The notes below the pieces were generated by a model. The model saw only the letters and a program-made list of their open reading frames with translations. It had not been told where the DNA came from and ran no database searches. Below are positions 1 through 13,115 of a stretch of 64,000 bases of DNA, piece by piece (within the stretch, counting starts at the first letter, position 1; each line of letters opens with the position of its first letter). Location: NCBI RefSeq assembly GCF_051401765.1, contig NW_027480505.1, forward strand, positions 434,001 to 498,000, given 5' to 3'. Origin of the DNA: Calliopsis andreniformis. Taxonomy: Eukaryota > Arthropoda > Insecta > Hymenoptera > Andrenidae. The position numbers and the translations under genes were made by a program.

Positions 1-871
1 AGAAGCATAAAATACGATATAAATACAACAGCATTTCCACCGTATTAAATGAATAATTGCAAACAGTGTGAAGGTAGTGGTCATTTCTACGTTCCGAGCA
101 ACCTAGGCTTCACTCTAGGGCGGTGCTCCAACATATCGAATAGCTACGGCCTTAGAAGTCAACGCCAGAAGCATAAAATAAGATATAAATACAACAGCTT
201 TTCCATCGTATAAAAGGAACAATTGCAGACAGTGTGAAAGTTATGGTCATTTCTACGTTCCGGGCAACATAGGCTTCACTCTAGGGCGTTGCTCCACCAG
301 ATCAAACAGTTAGGGCCTTAGAAGTCAACGCCCGAAGCATTAAATACAAAATAAATAGAACAGTTTTTCCTGTGTATAAAACGAATAATTGCTACCAGTG
401 TGAAAGTTATGGTCATTTCTACGTTCCGGGCAACCTAGGCTTCACCCTACGGCGTCGTTCCACCAGATCGAATAGTTAGGGCCTAACAAGTGAACGCCAG
501 AAGCATAAAATACAATATAAATACAACAGTTTTTCCATCGTATAAAACGAATGATAGCAACCAGTGTGAAATTTATGGTCACTTCTACGTTCCGGGCATC
601 CTAGACTTCACTCTAGGGCGTTGCTCCACCAGATCGAATAGTTAGGGCCTTAGAAGTCAACGCTAGAAGCATAAAATACAATAAAGATGCAACAGTTTTT
701 CCATCGTATAACAGGAATAATTGCAACCAGGGTGAAGGTAATGGTATGTTCTACGTTCCGGGCAACCTAGGCTTCACTCTAGGGCGGTGCTCCACCAGAT
801 CAAATAGTTAGGGCCTAAGAAGTCCACGCCAGAAGCATAAAATACAACATAAATACAATAGATTTTCCATC

Positions 872-890
872 GTATATAATGTATATCTGC
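872..890 (+). repeat. GTATATAATGTATAT monomer variant, example
   Basis: The usual CGTATAAAACGAATAATTGC is replaced by CGTATATAATGTATATCTGC or a TTTGC form. It recurs through Domain I (for example about 872, 1868, 3029, 4358, 5688, 7679, 8509, 10337, 11665, 13989, 18309, 21297 and 21794) and was not seen in Domains II to V. It is a useful diagnostic of Domain I. Confidence 0.75.
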
Positions 891-2484
891 AAACAGTGTG
901 AAAGTAATGGTCATTTCTACATATCGGGCAACCTGGGCTCCACTCTCGGGCGTTGCTCCACCAAATCAAATAGCTAGGGCCTTAGAAGTCAACGCCAGAA
1001 GCATAAAATACAATAAAGATGCAAAAGTTTTTCCATCGTATAACAGGAATAATAGCAACCAGTGTGAAATTTATGGTCATTTCTACGTTCCGGGCAGACT
1101 AGGCTTCACTCTAGGGCGTTGCTCCACCAGATCGAATAGTTAGGGCCTTAGAAGTCAACGCTAGAAGCATAAAATACAATAAAGATGCAACAGTTTTTCC
1201 ATCGTATAACAGGAATAATTGCAACCAGGGTGACTGTAACGATCATTTCGGCGTTTCGGGCATCCTAGACATATCTCTGAGGCATTGCTCCACCAGATCG
1301 AATAGTTAGGGCCTAAGAAGTCAACGCCAGAAGCATAAAATACAATATAAATACAACAGCTTTGCCACCGTATAAAATGGATAATTGCAAACAGTGCGAA
1401 AGATATGGACATTTCTACGTTCCGGGCTACCTAGGCTTCACTCTATGGCGTTCTTCCACCACATCGAATAGCAACGGCCTCAGAAGTCAACGCCAGAAGC
1501 ATAAAATACAATATAAATATAACAGTTTTTCCATTGTATAAAGAGAATAATAGCAACCAGTGTGAAAGTTATGGTCATTTCTACGTTCCGAGCAACCTAG
1601 GCCTCACTCTAGCGCGTTGCTCCACCGGATCGAATAGCTAGGGACTTAGAATTCAACGCCATAAGTATAAAACACAATATAAGTACAACAGTTTTTCCAT
1701 CGTATAAAATGAATAATTGCCACCAGTGTGAAAGTTATGGTCATTTCTACATTCCGAGCAACCTAGGCTTCACTCTAGGCTGTTGCTCCACCAGATCAAA
1801 TAGTTAGGGCCTAAGAAGTCAACGCCAGAAGCATAAAATACAACATAAATACAATAGATTTTCCATCGTATATAATGTATATCTGCAAACAGTGTGAAAG
1901 TAATGGTCATTTCTACGTAGCGGGCAACCTAGGCTCCACTCTCGGGCGTTGCTCCACGAAATCAAATGGCTAGGGCCTTAGGAGTCAGCGCCAGAAGCAT
2001 AAAATACAATAAAGGTGCAAAAGTTTTTCCATCGTATAACAGGAATAACTGTAAACAGTGTGAAAGTAATGGTCATTTCTACGTTCCAGGCAACCTAGGC
2101 TTCACTCTAGATCGTTGCTCCACCAGATCGAATAGTTAGGGCGTAAGAAGTCAACGCCAGAAGCATAAAATACAATATAAATATAACAGTTTTTCCATCG
2201 TATAAAGAGAATAATAGCAACCAGTGTGAAAGTTATGGTCATTTCTACGTTCCGGGCAGCCTAGGCTTCACTCTAGGGCGTTGCTCCACCAGATCAAACA
2301 GTTAGGGCCTTAGAAGTCAACGCCCGAAGCATTAAATACAAAATAATTAGAACAGTTTTTCCTGTGTATAAAACGAATAATTGGTACCAGTGTGAAAGTT
2401 ATGGTCATTGCTACGTTCCGCGCAACCTAGGTTTCACTCCAGGGCGTTGCTCCACCAGACCAAATAGATACGGCCTAAGGAGTC

Positions 2485-3262
2485 AACGCCAGAATCGTGA
2501 AATACGATAAAGATGCAACAGTTTTTCCATCGTACAAAACGAATAATTGCAACCAGTGTGAAAGTTATGGTCATTTCTACATTCCGAGCAACCTAGGCTT
2601 CACTCTAGGGCGTTGCTCCACCAGATCGAATAGTTAGGGCCTAAGAAGTCAACGCCAGAAGCATAAAATACGATATAAATACAACAGCATTTCCATCGTA
2701 TAAGACGAATAATTGCAACCAGTGTGAATGTAATGGTCATTTCTACGTTCCGGGCAACCTGGGCTTCACTCTACGGCGTTGCTCCTCCAGATCGAGTAGT
2801 TAGGGCCTTAGAAGTCTTCGCCAGAAGCATAAAATACAATAAAGATGCAAAAGTTTTTCCATCGTATAACAGGAATAACTGTAAACAGTGTGAAAGTAAT
2901 GGTCATTTCTACGTTCCAGGCAACCTATGCTTCACGCTAGGGCGGTGCTCTACCAGATTAAATAGTTAGGGCCTAAGAAGTCAACGCCAGAAGCATAAAA
3001 CACAATATAAATACAACAGCTTTTCCATCGTATATAATGTATATTTGCATACAGTGTGAAAGTAATGGTCATTTCCATGTTCCGGGCAACCTAGTCTTCA
3101 CTCTAGGGCGTTGTTCCACCAGATCGCATAGTTAGGGCCTAAGAAGTCAACGCCAGAAGAATAAAATACAATATAAGTACAAAAGTTTTTCCATCGTATA
3201 AAATGAATAATTGCAAACATTGTGAAAGTAATGGTCATTTCTACGTTCCGGGCAACCTAGGC
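2485..3262 (+). repeat. Early partial copy of block B
   Basis: This segment matches about 7,134-7,911 at an offset of about 4,649 bp (28 monomers). Shared marks include the ACATTCCGAGCAACC monomer, CGAGTAGTTAGGGCC, GTCTTCGCC and CTATGCTTCACGC. It carries differences such as GCTCCTCCAG instead of GCTCCACCAG, so it is older or more altered than the later B copies. Confidence 0.7.
2588..2616. other. Conserved imperfect dyad, one example of many
   Basis: In most monomers the left arm GCAACCTAG (here 2588-2596) and the right arm CTAGG (2605-2609) followed, after a GCG bulge (2610-2612), by TTGC (2613-2616) can pair. The result is a 9-bp stem with an 8-nt loop, GCTTCACT. The type-A dimer monomers change the core to CACCCTAGGG, which contains the 8-bp palindrome CCCTAGGG. 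Short dyad symmetries are reported as enriched in many centromeric satellites, but any function here is inference. Strong variation is seen mainly in the divergent GATCATTTCG type. Confidence 0.6.
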
Positions 3263-3544
3263 GTCACTCTAGGGCGTTGCTCCACCACACCTAATAGCTA
3301 GGGCCTTAGAAGTCAACCCCAGATGGATAAAATACAATAAAGATGCCACAGATTTTCCACCGTATAAAACGAATAATTGCAACCAGTGTGAAAGTTATGG
3401 TCATTTCTACATTCCGAGCAACCTAGGCTTCACTCTAGGGCGTTGCTCCACCAGATCGAATAGTTAGGTCCTTAGAAGTCAACGCCAGAAGCATAAAATA
3501 CAATATAAATATAACAGTTTTTCCATCGTATACAGAGAATCATA

Positions 3545-6500
3545 GCAACCAGTGTGAAAGTTATGGTCATTTCTACGTTCCGGGCAGCCTAGGCTTCACT
3601 CTAGGGCGTTGCTCCACCAGATGGAATAGTTTGCGCCTTAGAAGTCAACGCCAGAAGCATAAAATACAATAAAGATGCAACAGTTTTTCCATCGTATAAC
3701 AGGAATAATTGCAACCAGTGTGATTGTAATGATCATTTCGGCGTTTCGGGCATCCTAGACTTATCTCTGAGGCATTGCTCCACCAGATCGAATAGTTAGG
3801 GCCTAAGATGTGAACGCCAGAAGCATAAAATACAATATAAATACAACAGCTTTGCCATCGTATAAAATGAATAATTGCAAACAGTGCGAAAGATATGGAC
3901 ATTTCTACGTTCCGGGCTACCTAGGCTTCACTCTATGGGGTTCTTCCACCACATCGAATAGCAACGGCCTCAGAGGTCAACGCCAGAAGCATAAAATACA
4001 ATATAAATATAACAGTTTTTCCATCGTATAGAACGAATAATAGCAACCAGTGTGAAAGTTATGGTCATTTCTAGGTTCCCGGCAACCTAGGCTTCACTCT
4101 AGGGCGTTGTTCCACCAGATCAAACAGTTAGGGCCTTAGAAGTCAACGCCCGAAGCATAAAACACAAAATATATAGAACGGTTTTTCCATTGTATAAAAC
4201 GAATAATTGCTACCAGCGTAAAAGGTATGGTCATTTCTACGTTCCGGGCAACCTAGGATTCACCCTAGCGCGTTGTTCCACCAGATCGAATAGTTAGGGC
4301 CTAAGAAGTGAACGCCAGAAGCATAAAATACAATATAAATACAACAGTTTTTCCATCGTATATAATGTATATATGCATACAGTGTGAAAGTAATGGTCAT
4401 TTCCATGTTCCGGGCAACCTAGTCTTCACTCTAGGGCGTTGTTCCACCATATCGCATAGTTAGGGCCTAACAAGTCAACGCCAGAAGAATAAAATACGAT
4501 ATAAGTACAAAAGTTTTTCCATCGTATAAAATGAATAATTGCAAACATTGTGAGAGTAATGGTCATTTGTACGTTCCGGGCAACCTAGGCGTCACTCTAG
4601 GGCGTTGCTCCACCACACTTAATAGCTAGGGCCTTAGAAGTCAACCCCAGAAGAATAAAATACTATAAAGATGCCACAGCTTTTCCATCGTATAAAACGA
4701 ATAATTGCAACCAGTGTGAAAGTTATGGTCATTTCTACTTTCCGGGCAACCTAGGCTTCACCCTAGGGCGTTGTTCAACCAGACCGAACAGTTAGGGCCT
4801 AAGAAGTCAACGCCAGAAGCATAAAATACAATATAAATATAACAGTTTTTCTATCGTATAAAACGAATGATAGCAACCAGTGTGAAATTTATGGTCACTT
4901 CTACGTTCCGGGCATCCTAGACTTCACTCTAGGGCGTTGCTCCACCAGATCGAATAGTTAGGGCCTTAGAAGTCAACGCTAGAAGCATAAAATACAATAA
5001 AGATGCAACAGTTTTTCCATCGTATAAAACGAATAATTGCAACCAGTGTGAAAGTTATGGTCATTTCTACATACCGAGCAACCTAGGCTTCACTCTAGGG
5101 CGTTGCTCCACCAGATCGAATAGTGAGGTCCTTAGAAGTCAACGCCAGAAGCATAAAATACGATATAAATACAACAGCTTTTCCATCGTATAAAAGGAAC
5201 AATTGCAGACAGTGTGAAAGTTATGGTCATTTCTACATTCCGAGCAACCTAGGCTTCACTCTAGGGCGTTGCTCCACCTGATCGAATAGTTAGGGCCTTA
5301 GAAGTCAACGCCAGAAGCATAAAATACAATAAAGATGCAACAGCTTTTCCATCGAATAGCAGGAATAATTTGCAACCAGTGTGGTAGTAGTGGTCATTTC
5401 TACGTACCGGGCAACCTAGGCTTCACTCTAGGGCGGTGCTCCAACATATCGAATAGCAACGGCCTTAGAAGTCTACGACTGAAGCATAAAATACAATAAA
5501 AATACAACAGTCTTTTCATCGTATAACAGGAATAATTGCAACAAGCGTGATAGTAATGATCATTTCGGCGTTTCGTGCATCCTAGACTTATCTCTGAGGC
5601 ATTGCTCCACCAGATCGAATAGTTAGGGCCTAAGAAGTCAACGCCAGAAGCATAAAATGCAACATAAATACAATAGATTTTCCATCGTATATAATGTATA
5701 TCTGCAAACAGTGTGAAAGTAATGGTCATTTCTACGTAGCGGGCAACCTAGGCTCCACTCTCGGGCGTTGCTCCACGAAATCAAATGGCTAGGGCCTTAG
5801 AAGTCAGCGCCAGAAGCATAAAATACAATAAAGATGCAAAAGTTTTTCCATCGTATAACAGGAATAACTGCAAACAGTGTGAAAGTAATGGTCATTTCTA
5901 CGTTCCAGGCAACCTAGGCTTCACTCTAGGTCGTTGTTCCACCAGATCGAATAGTTAGGGCCTAAGAAGTCAACGCCAGAAGCATAAAATACAATATAAA
6001 TATAACAGTTTTTCCATCGTATAAAGAGAATAATAGCAACCAGTGTGAAAGTAATGGTCATTTCTACGTTCCAGGCAACCTAGGCTTCACTCTAGGTCGT
6101 TGTTCCACCAGATCGAATAGTTAGGGCCTAAGAAGTCAACGCCAGAAGCATAAAATACAATATAAATATAACAGTTTTTCCATCGTATAAAGAGAATAAT
6201 AGCAACCAGTGTGAAAGTTATGGTCATTTCTACGTTCCGGGCAGCCTAGGCTTCACTCTAGGGCGTTGCTCCACCAGATCAAACAGTTAGGGCCTTAGAA
6301 GTCAACGCCCGAAGCATTAAATACAAAATAAATAGAACAGTTTTTCCTGTGTATAAAACGAATAATTGGTACCAGTGTGAAAGTTATGGTCATTGCTACG
6401 TTCCGCGCAACCTAGGTTTCACTCCAGGGCGTTGCTCCACCAGATCGAATAGATACGGCCTAAGAAGTCAACGCCAGAATCATGAAATACGATAAAGATG

Positions 6501-7137
6501 CAACAGTTTTTCCATCGTACGAAACGAATAATCGCAACCAGTGTGAATGTTATGGTCATTTCTACATTCCGAGCAACCTAGGCTTCACTCTAGGGCGTTG
6601 CTCCACCAGATCGAATAGTTAGGTCCTTAGAAGTCAACGCCAGAAGCATAAAATACGATATAAATACAACAGCATTTCCACCGTATTAAATGAATAATTG
6701 CAAACAGTGTGAAAGTAGTGGTCATTTCTACGTTCCGAGCAACCTAGGCTTCACTCTAGGGCGTTGTTCCACAAGACCGAATAGTTAGGGCATTAGAAGT
6801 CAACGCCAGAAGCATAAAATACAATAAAGATGCAACAGTTTTTCCATCGTATAACAGGAATAATTGCAACCAGTGTGATTGTAATGATCATTTCGGCGTT
6901 TCGGGCATCCTAGACTTATCTCTGAGGCATTGCTCCACCAGATCGAATAGTTAGGGCCTAAGATGTCAACGCCAGAAGCATAAAATACAATATAAATACA
7001 ACAGCTTTGCCATCGTATAAAATGAATAATTGCAAACAGTGCGAAAGATATGGACATTTCTACGTTCCGGGCTACCTAGGCTTCACTCTATGGGGTTCTT
7101 CCACCACATCGAATAGCAACGGCCTCAGAGGTCAACG
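3545..7137 (+). repeat. Higher-order block A, copy 1 (about 3.6 kb)
   Basis: This block repeats at an offset of 5,978 bp (36 monomers plus 2 bp) as 9,523-13,115. In every stretch I compared base by base (near 3.6, 4.0, 4.5 and 6.5 kb) the copies were identical, including rare variants such as CTAGGTTCCCGG, ATGGAATAGTTTGCG and GTACGAAACG. It includes three divergent GATCATTTCG monomers (3731, 5558, 6886). The left edge is set where TACAGAGAATCATAG here differs from TAAAGAGAATAATAG in copy 2. The right edge is where the downstream sequence changes. Confidence 0.88.
3731..3780 (+). repeat. Divergent marker monomer (GATCATTTCG type), example
   Basis: This variant has TTCGGCGTTTCGGG where the consensus has TTCTACGTTCCGGG, followed by CATCCTAGACTTATCTCTGAGGC (key changes GAC, TAT and GAGG) that disrupt the usual dyad. 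It starts at 1241, 3731, 5558, 6886, 8381, 9709, 11536, 12864, 14691, 17016, 20336, 22162, 44233, 50209 (a chimera with a normal right half) and 50707. Successive copies in Domain I are 8, 9, 11, 14, 15 or 20 monomers apart. None was seen between 22.2 and 44.2 kb. Confidence 0.8.
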
Positions 7138-9448
7138 CCAGAATCGGGAAATACGATAAAGATGCAACAGTTTTTCCATCGTACAAAACGAATAATTGCA
7201 ACCAGTGTGAAAGTTATGGTCATTTCTACATTCCGAGCAACCTAGGCTTCACTCTAGGGCGTTGCTCCACCAGATCGAATAGTTAGGTCCTTAGAAGTCA
7301 ACGCCAGAAGCATAAAATACGATATAAATACAACAGCATTTCCATCGTATAAGACGAATAATTGCAACCAGTGTGAATGTAATGGTCATTTCTACGTTCC
7401 GGGCAACCTGGGCTTCACTCTACGGCGTTGCTCCACCAGATCGAGTAGTTAGGGCCTTAGAAGTCTTCGCCAGAAGCATAAAATACAATAAAGATGCAAA
7501 AGTTTTTCCATCGTATAACAGGAATAACTGTAAACAGTGTGAAAGTAATGGTCATTTCTACGTTCCAGGCAACCTATGCTTCACGCTAGGGCGGTGCTCT
7601 ACCAGATTAAATAGTTAGGGCCTAAGAAGTCAACGCCAGAAGCATAAAACACAATATAAATACAACAGCTTTTCCATCGTATATAATGTATATTTGCATA
7701 CAGTGTGAAAGTAATGGTCATTTCCATGTTCCGGGCAACCTAGTCTTCACTCTAGGGCGTTGTTCCACCAGATCGCATAGTTAGGGCCTAAGAAGTCAAC
7801 GCCAGAAGAATAAAATACAATATAAGTACAAAAGTTTTTCCATCGTATAAAATGAATAATTGCAAACATTGTGAAAGTAATGGTCATTTCTACGTTCCGG
7901 GCAACCTAGGCTTCACTCTAGGGCGTTGCTCCCCCAGATCGAATAGTGAGGTCCTTAGAAGTCATCGCCAGAAGCATAAAATACGATATAAATAGAACAG
8001 CTTTTCCATCGTATAAAAGGAACAATTGCAGACAGTGTGAAAGTTATGGTCATTTCTACATTCCGAGCAACCTAGGCTTCACTCTAGGGCGTTGCTCCAC
8101 CTGATCGAATAGTTAGGGCCTAAGAAGTCAACGCCAGAAGCATCAAATACAATAAAGATGCAACAGCTTTTCCATCGAATAGCAGGAATAATTTGCAACC
8201 AGTGTGGTAGTAGTGGTCATTTCTACGTACCGGGCAACCTAGGCTTCACTCTAGGGCGGTGCTCCAACATATCGAATAGCTACGGCCTTAGAAGTCTACG
8301 ACTGAAGCATAAAATACAATAAAAATACAACAGTCTTTTCATCGTATAACAGGAATAATTGCAACAAGCGTGATAGTAATGATCATTTCGGCGTTTCGTG
8401 CATCCTAGACTTATCTCTGAGGCATTGCTCCACCAGGTCGAATAGTTAGGGCCTAACAAGTCAACGCCAGAAGCATAAAATACAACATAAATACAATAGA
8501 TTTTCCATCGTATATAATGTATATCTGCAAACAGTGTGAAAGTAATGGTCATTTCTACGTAGCGCGCAACCTAGGCTCCACTCTCGGGCGTTGCCCCACG
8601 AAATCAAATGGCTAGGGTCTTAGAAGTCAGCGCCAGAAGCATAAAATACAATAAAGATGCAAAAGTTTTTCCATCGTATAACAGGAATACCTGCAAACAG
8701 TGTGAAAGTAATGGTCATTTCTACGTTCCAGGCAACCTAGGCTTCACTCTAGGTCGTTGTTCCACCAGATCGAATAGTTAGGGCCTAAGAAGTCAACGCC
8801 AGAAGCATAAAATACAATATAAATATAACAGTTTTTCCATCGTATAAAGAGAATAATAGCAACCAGTGTGAAAGTTATGGTCATTTCTACGTTCCGGGCA
8901 GCCTAGGCTTCACTCTAGGGCGTTGCTCCACCAGATCAAACAGTTAGGGCCTTAGAAGTCAACGCCCGAAGCATTAAATACAAAATAAATAGAACAGTTT
9001 TTCCTGTGTATAAAACGAATAATTGGTACCAGTGTGAAAGTTATGGTCATTGCTACGTTCCGCGCAACCTAGGTTTCACTCCAGGGCGTTGCTCCACCAG
9101 ATCGAATAGATACGGCCTAAGAAGTCAACGCCAGAATCATGAAATACGATAAAGATGCAACAGTTTTTCCATCGTACAAAACGAATAATTGCAACCAGTG
9201 TGAAAGTTATGGTCATTTCTACATTACGAGCAACCTAGGCTTCACTCTAGGGCGTTGCTCCTCCAGATCGAATAGTTAGGTCCTTAGAAGTCAACGCCAG
9301 AAGCATAAAATACGATATAAATACAACAGCATTTCTATCGTATAAGACGAATAATTGCAACCAGTGTGAATGTAATGGTCATTTCTACGTTCCGGGCAAC
9401 CTGGGCTTCACTCTACGGCGTTGCTCCACCAGATCGAGTAGTTAGGGC
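7138..9448 (+). repeat. Higher-order block B, copy 1 (about 2.3 kb)
   Basis: This block repeats at an offset of 6,310 bp (38 monomers plus 2 bp) as 13,447-15,758. At least three substitutions are visible between copies: TTTTTCCATCG against TTTTTCTATCG (about 7,508/13,818), GGCCTAAG against GGCCTTAG (about 8,119/14,429) and GAATACCTGC against GAATAACTGC (about 8,687/14,997). It directly follows block A, with which it makes up a roughly 6-kb higher-order unit. Confidence 0.87.
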
Positions 9449-9522
9449 CTAAGAAGTGAACGCCAGAAGCATAAAATACAATATAAATATAACAGTTTTT
9501 CCATCGTATAAAGAGAATAATA

Positions 9523-12500
9523 GCAACCAGTGTGAAAGTTATGGTCATTTCTACGTTCCGGGCAGCCTAGGCTTCACTCTAGGGCGTTGCTCCACCAGAT
9601 GGAATAGTTTGCGCCTTAGAAGTCAACGCCAGAAGCATAAAATACAATAAAGATGCAACAGTTTTTCCATCGTATAACAGGAATAATTGCAACCAGTGTG
9701 ATTGTAATGATCATTTCGGCGTTTCGGGCATCCTAGACTTATCTCTGAGGCATTGCTCCACCAGATCGAATAGTTAGGGCCTAAGATGTGAACGCCAGAA
9801 GCATAAAATACAATATAAATACAACAGCTTTGCCATCGTATAAAATGAATAATTGCAAACAGTGCGAAAGATATGGACATTTCTACGTTCCGGGCTACCT
9901 AGGCTTCACTCTATGGGGTTCTTCCACCACATCGAATAGCAACGGCCTCAGAGGTCAACGCCAGAAGCATAAAATACAATATAAATATAACAGTTTTTCC
10001 ATCGTATAGAACGAATAATAGCAACCAGTGTGAAAGTTATGGTCATTTCTAGGTTCCCGGCAACCTAGGCTTCACTCTAGGGCGTTGTTCCACCAGATCA
10101 AACAGTTAGGGCCTTAGAAGTCAACGCCCGAAGCATAAAACACAAAATATATAGAACGGTTTTTCCATTGTATAAAACGAATAATTGCTACCAGCGTAAA
10201 AGGTATGGTCATTTCTACGTTCCGGGCAACCTAGGATTCACCCTAGCGCGTTGTTCCACCAGATCGAATAGTTAGGGCCTAAGAAGTGAACGCCAGAAGC
10301 ATAAAATACAATATAAATACAACAGTTTTTCCATCGTATATAATGTATATATGCATACAGTGTGAAAGTAATGGTCATTTCCATGTTCCGGGCAACCTAG
10401 TCTTCACTCTAGGGCGTTGTTCCACCATATCGCATAGTTAGGGCCTAACAAGTCAACGCCAGAAGAATAAAATACGATATAAGTACAAAAGTTTTTCCAT
10501 CGTATAAAATGAATAATTGCAAACATTGTGAGAGTAATGGTCATTTGTACGTTCCGGGCAACCTAGGCGTCACTCTAGGGCGTTGCTCCACCACACTTAA
10601 TAGCTAGGGCCTTAGAAGTCAACCCCAGAAGAATAAAATACTATAAAGATGCCACAGCTTTTCCATCGTATAAAACGAATAATTGCAACCAGTGTGAAAG
10701 TTATGGTCATTTCTACTTTCCGGGCAACCTAGGCTTCACCCTAGGGCGTTGTTCAACCAGACCGAACAGTTAGGGCCTAAGAAGTCAACGCCAGAAGCAT
10801 AAAATACAATATAAATATAACAGTTTTTCTATCGTATAAAACGAATGATAGCAACCAGTGTGAAATTTATGGTCACTTCTACGTTCCGGGCATCCTAGAC
10901 TTCACTCTAGGGCGTTGCTCCACCAGATCGAATAGTTAGGGCCTTAGAAGTCAACGCTAGAAGCATAAAATACAATAAAGATGCAACAGTTTTTCCATCG
11001 TATAAAACGAATAATTGCAACCAGTGTGAAAGTTATGGTCATTTCTACATACCGAGCAACCTAGGCTTCACTCTAGGGCGTTGCTCCACCAGATCGAATA
11101 GTGAGGTCCTTAGAAGTCAACGCCAGAAGCATAAAATACGATATAAATACAACAGCTTTTCCATCGTATAAAAGGAACAATTGCAGACAGTGTGAAAGTT
11201 ATGGTCATTTCTACATTCCGAGCAACCTAGGCTTCACTCTAGGGCGTTGCTCCACCTGATCGAATAGTTAGGGCCTTAGAAGTCAACGCCAGAAGCATAA
11301 AATACAATAAAGATGCAACAGCTTTTCCATCGAATAGCAGGAATAATTTGCAACCAGTGTGGTAGTAGTGGTCATTTCTACGTACCGGGCAACCTAGGCT
11401 TCACTCTAGGGCGGTGCTCCAACATATCGAATAGCAACGGCCTTAGAAGTCTACGACTGAAGCATAAAATACAATAAAAATACAACAGTCTTTTCATCGT
11501 ATAACAGGAATAATTGCAACAAGCGTGATAGTAATGATCATTTCGGCGTTTCGTGCATCCTAGACTTATCTCTGAGGCATTGCTCCACCAGATCGAATAG
11601 TTAGGGCCTAAGAAGTCAACGCCAGAAGCATAAAATGCAACATAAATACAATAGATTTTCCATCGTATATAATGTATATCTGCAAACAGTGTGAAAGTAA
11701 TGGTCATTTCTACGTAGCGGGCAACCTAGGCTCCACTCTCGGGCGTTGCTCCACGAAATCAAATGGCTAGGGCCTTAGAAGTCAGCGCCAGAAGCATAAA
11801 ATACAATAAAGATGCAAAAGTTTTTCCATCGTATAACAGGAATAACTGCAAACAGTGTGAAAGTAATGGTCATTTCTACGTTCCAGGCAACCTAGGCTTC
11901 ACTCTAGGTCGTTGTTCCACCAGATCGAATAGTTAGGGCCTAAGAAGTCAACGCCAGAAGCATAAAATACAATATAAATATAACAGTTTTTCCATCGTAT
12001 AAAGAGAATAATAGCAACCAGTGTGAAAGTAATGGTCATTTCTACGTTCCAGGCAACCTAGGCTTCACTCTAGGTCGTTGTTCCACCAGATCGAATAGTT
12101 AGGGCCTAAGAAGTCAACGCCAGAAGCATAAAATACAATATAAATATAACAGTTTTTCCATCGTATAAAGAGAATAATAGCAACCAGTGTGAAAGTTATG
12201 GTCATTTCTACGTTCCGGGCAGCCTAGGCTTCACTCTAGGGCGTTGCTCCACCAGATCAAACAGTTAGGGCCTTAGAAGTCAACGCCCGAAGCATTAAAT
12301 ACAAAATAAATAGAACAGTTTTTCCTGTGTATAAAACGAATAATTGGTACCAGTGTGAAAGTTATGGTCATTGCTACGTTCCGCGCAACCTAGGTTTCAC
12401 TCCAGGGCGTTGCTCCACCAGATCGAATAGATACGGCCTAAGAAGTCAACGCCAGAATCATGAAATACGATAAAGATGCAACAGTTTTTCCATCGTACGA

Positions 12501-13115
12501 AACGAATAATCGCAACCAGTGTGAATGTTATGGTCATTTCTACATTCCGAGCAACCTAGGCTTCACTCTAGGGCGTTGCTCCACCAGATCGAATAGTTAG
12601 GTCCTTAGAAGTCAACGCCAGAAGCATAAAATACGATATAAATACAACAGCATTTCCACCGTATTAAATGAATAATTGCAAACAGTGTGAAAGTAGTGGT
12701 CATTTCTACGTTCCGAGCAACCTAGGCTTCACTCTAGGGCGTTGTTCCACAAGACCGAATAGTTAGGGCATTAGAAGTCAACGCCAGAAGCATAAAATAC
12801 AATAAAGATGCAACAGTTTTTCCATCGTATAACAGGAATAATTGCAACCAGTGTGATTGTAATGATCATTTCGGCGTTTCGGGCATCCTAGACTTATCTC
12901 TGAGGCATTGCTCCACCAGATCGAATAGTTAGGGCCTAAGATGTCAACGCCAGAAGCATAAAATACAATATAAATACAACAGCTTTGCCATCGTATAAAA
13001 TGAATAATTGCAAACAGTGCGAAAGATATGGACATTTCTACGTTCCGGGCTACCTAGGCTTCACTCTATGGGGTTCTTCCACCACATCGAATAGCAACGG
13101 CCTCAGAGGTCAACG
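9523..13115 (+). repeat. Higher-order block A, copy 2
   Basis: This is the second copy of 3,545-7,137, lying 5,978 bp downstream with no difference found in the compared stretches. Only about 75 bp (9,449-9,522) separates it from block B copy 1, and that stretch is ordinary monomer sequence in register. So the order A-B-A'-B' is a tandem repeat of a roughly 6-kb higher-order unit. The divergent GATCATTTCG monomers recur at 9709, 11536 and 12864. Confidence 0.88.

Noticed and set aside
2880..2965. Zinc-knuckle-like reading CKQCESNGHFYVP in plus-strand frames
   Set aside because: It has CX2C and GH with the right spacing, but the final cysteine four residues after the histidine is missing in the readings I checked, and it lies in repeat-derived frames. 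No gag or other coding context is present.
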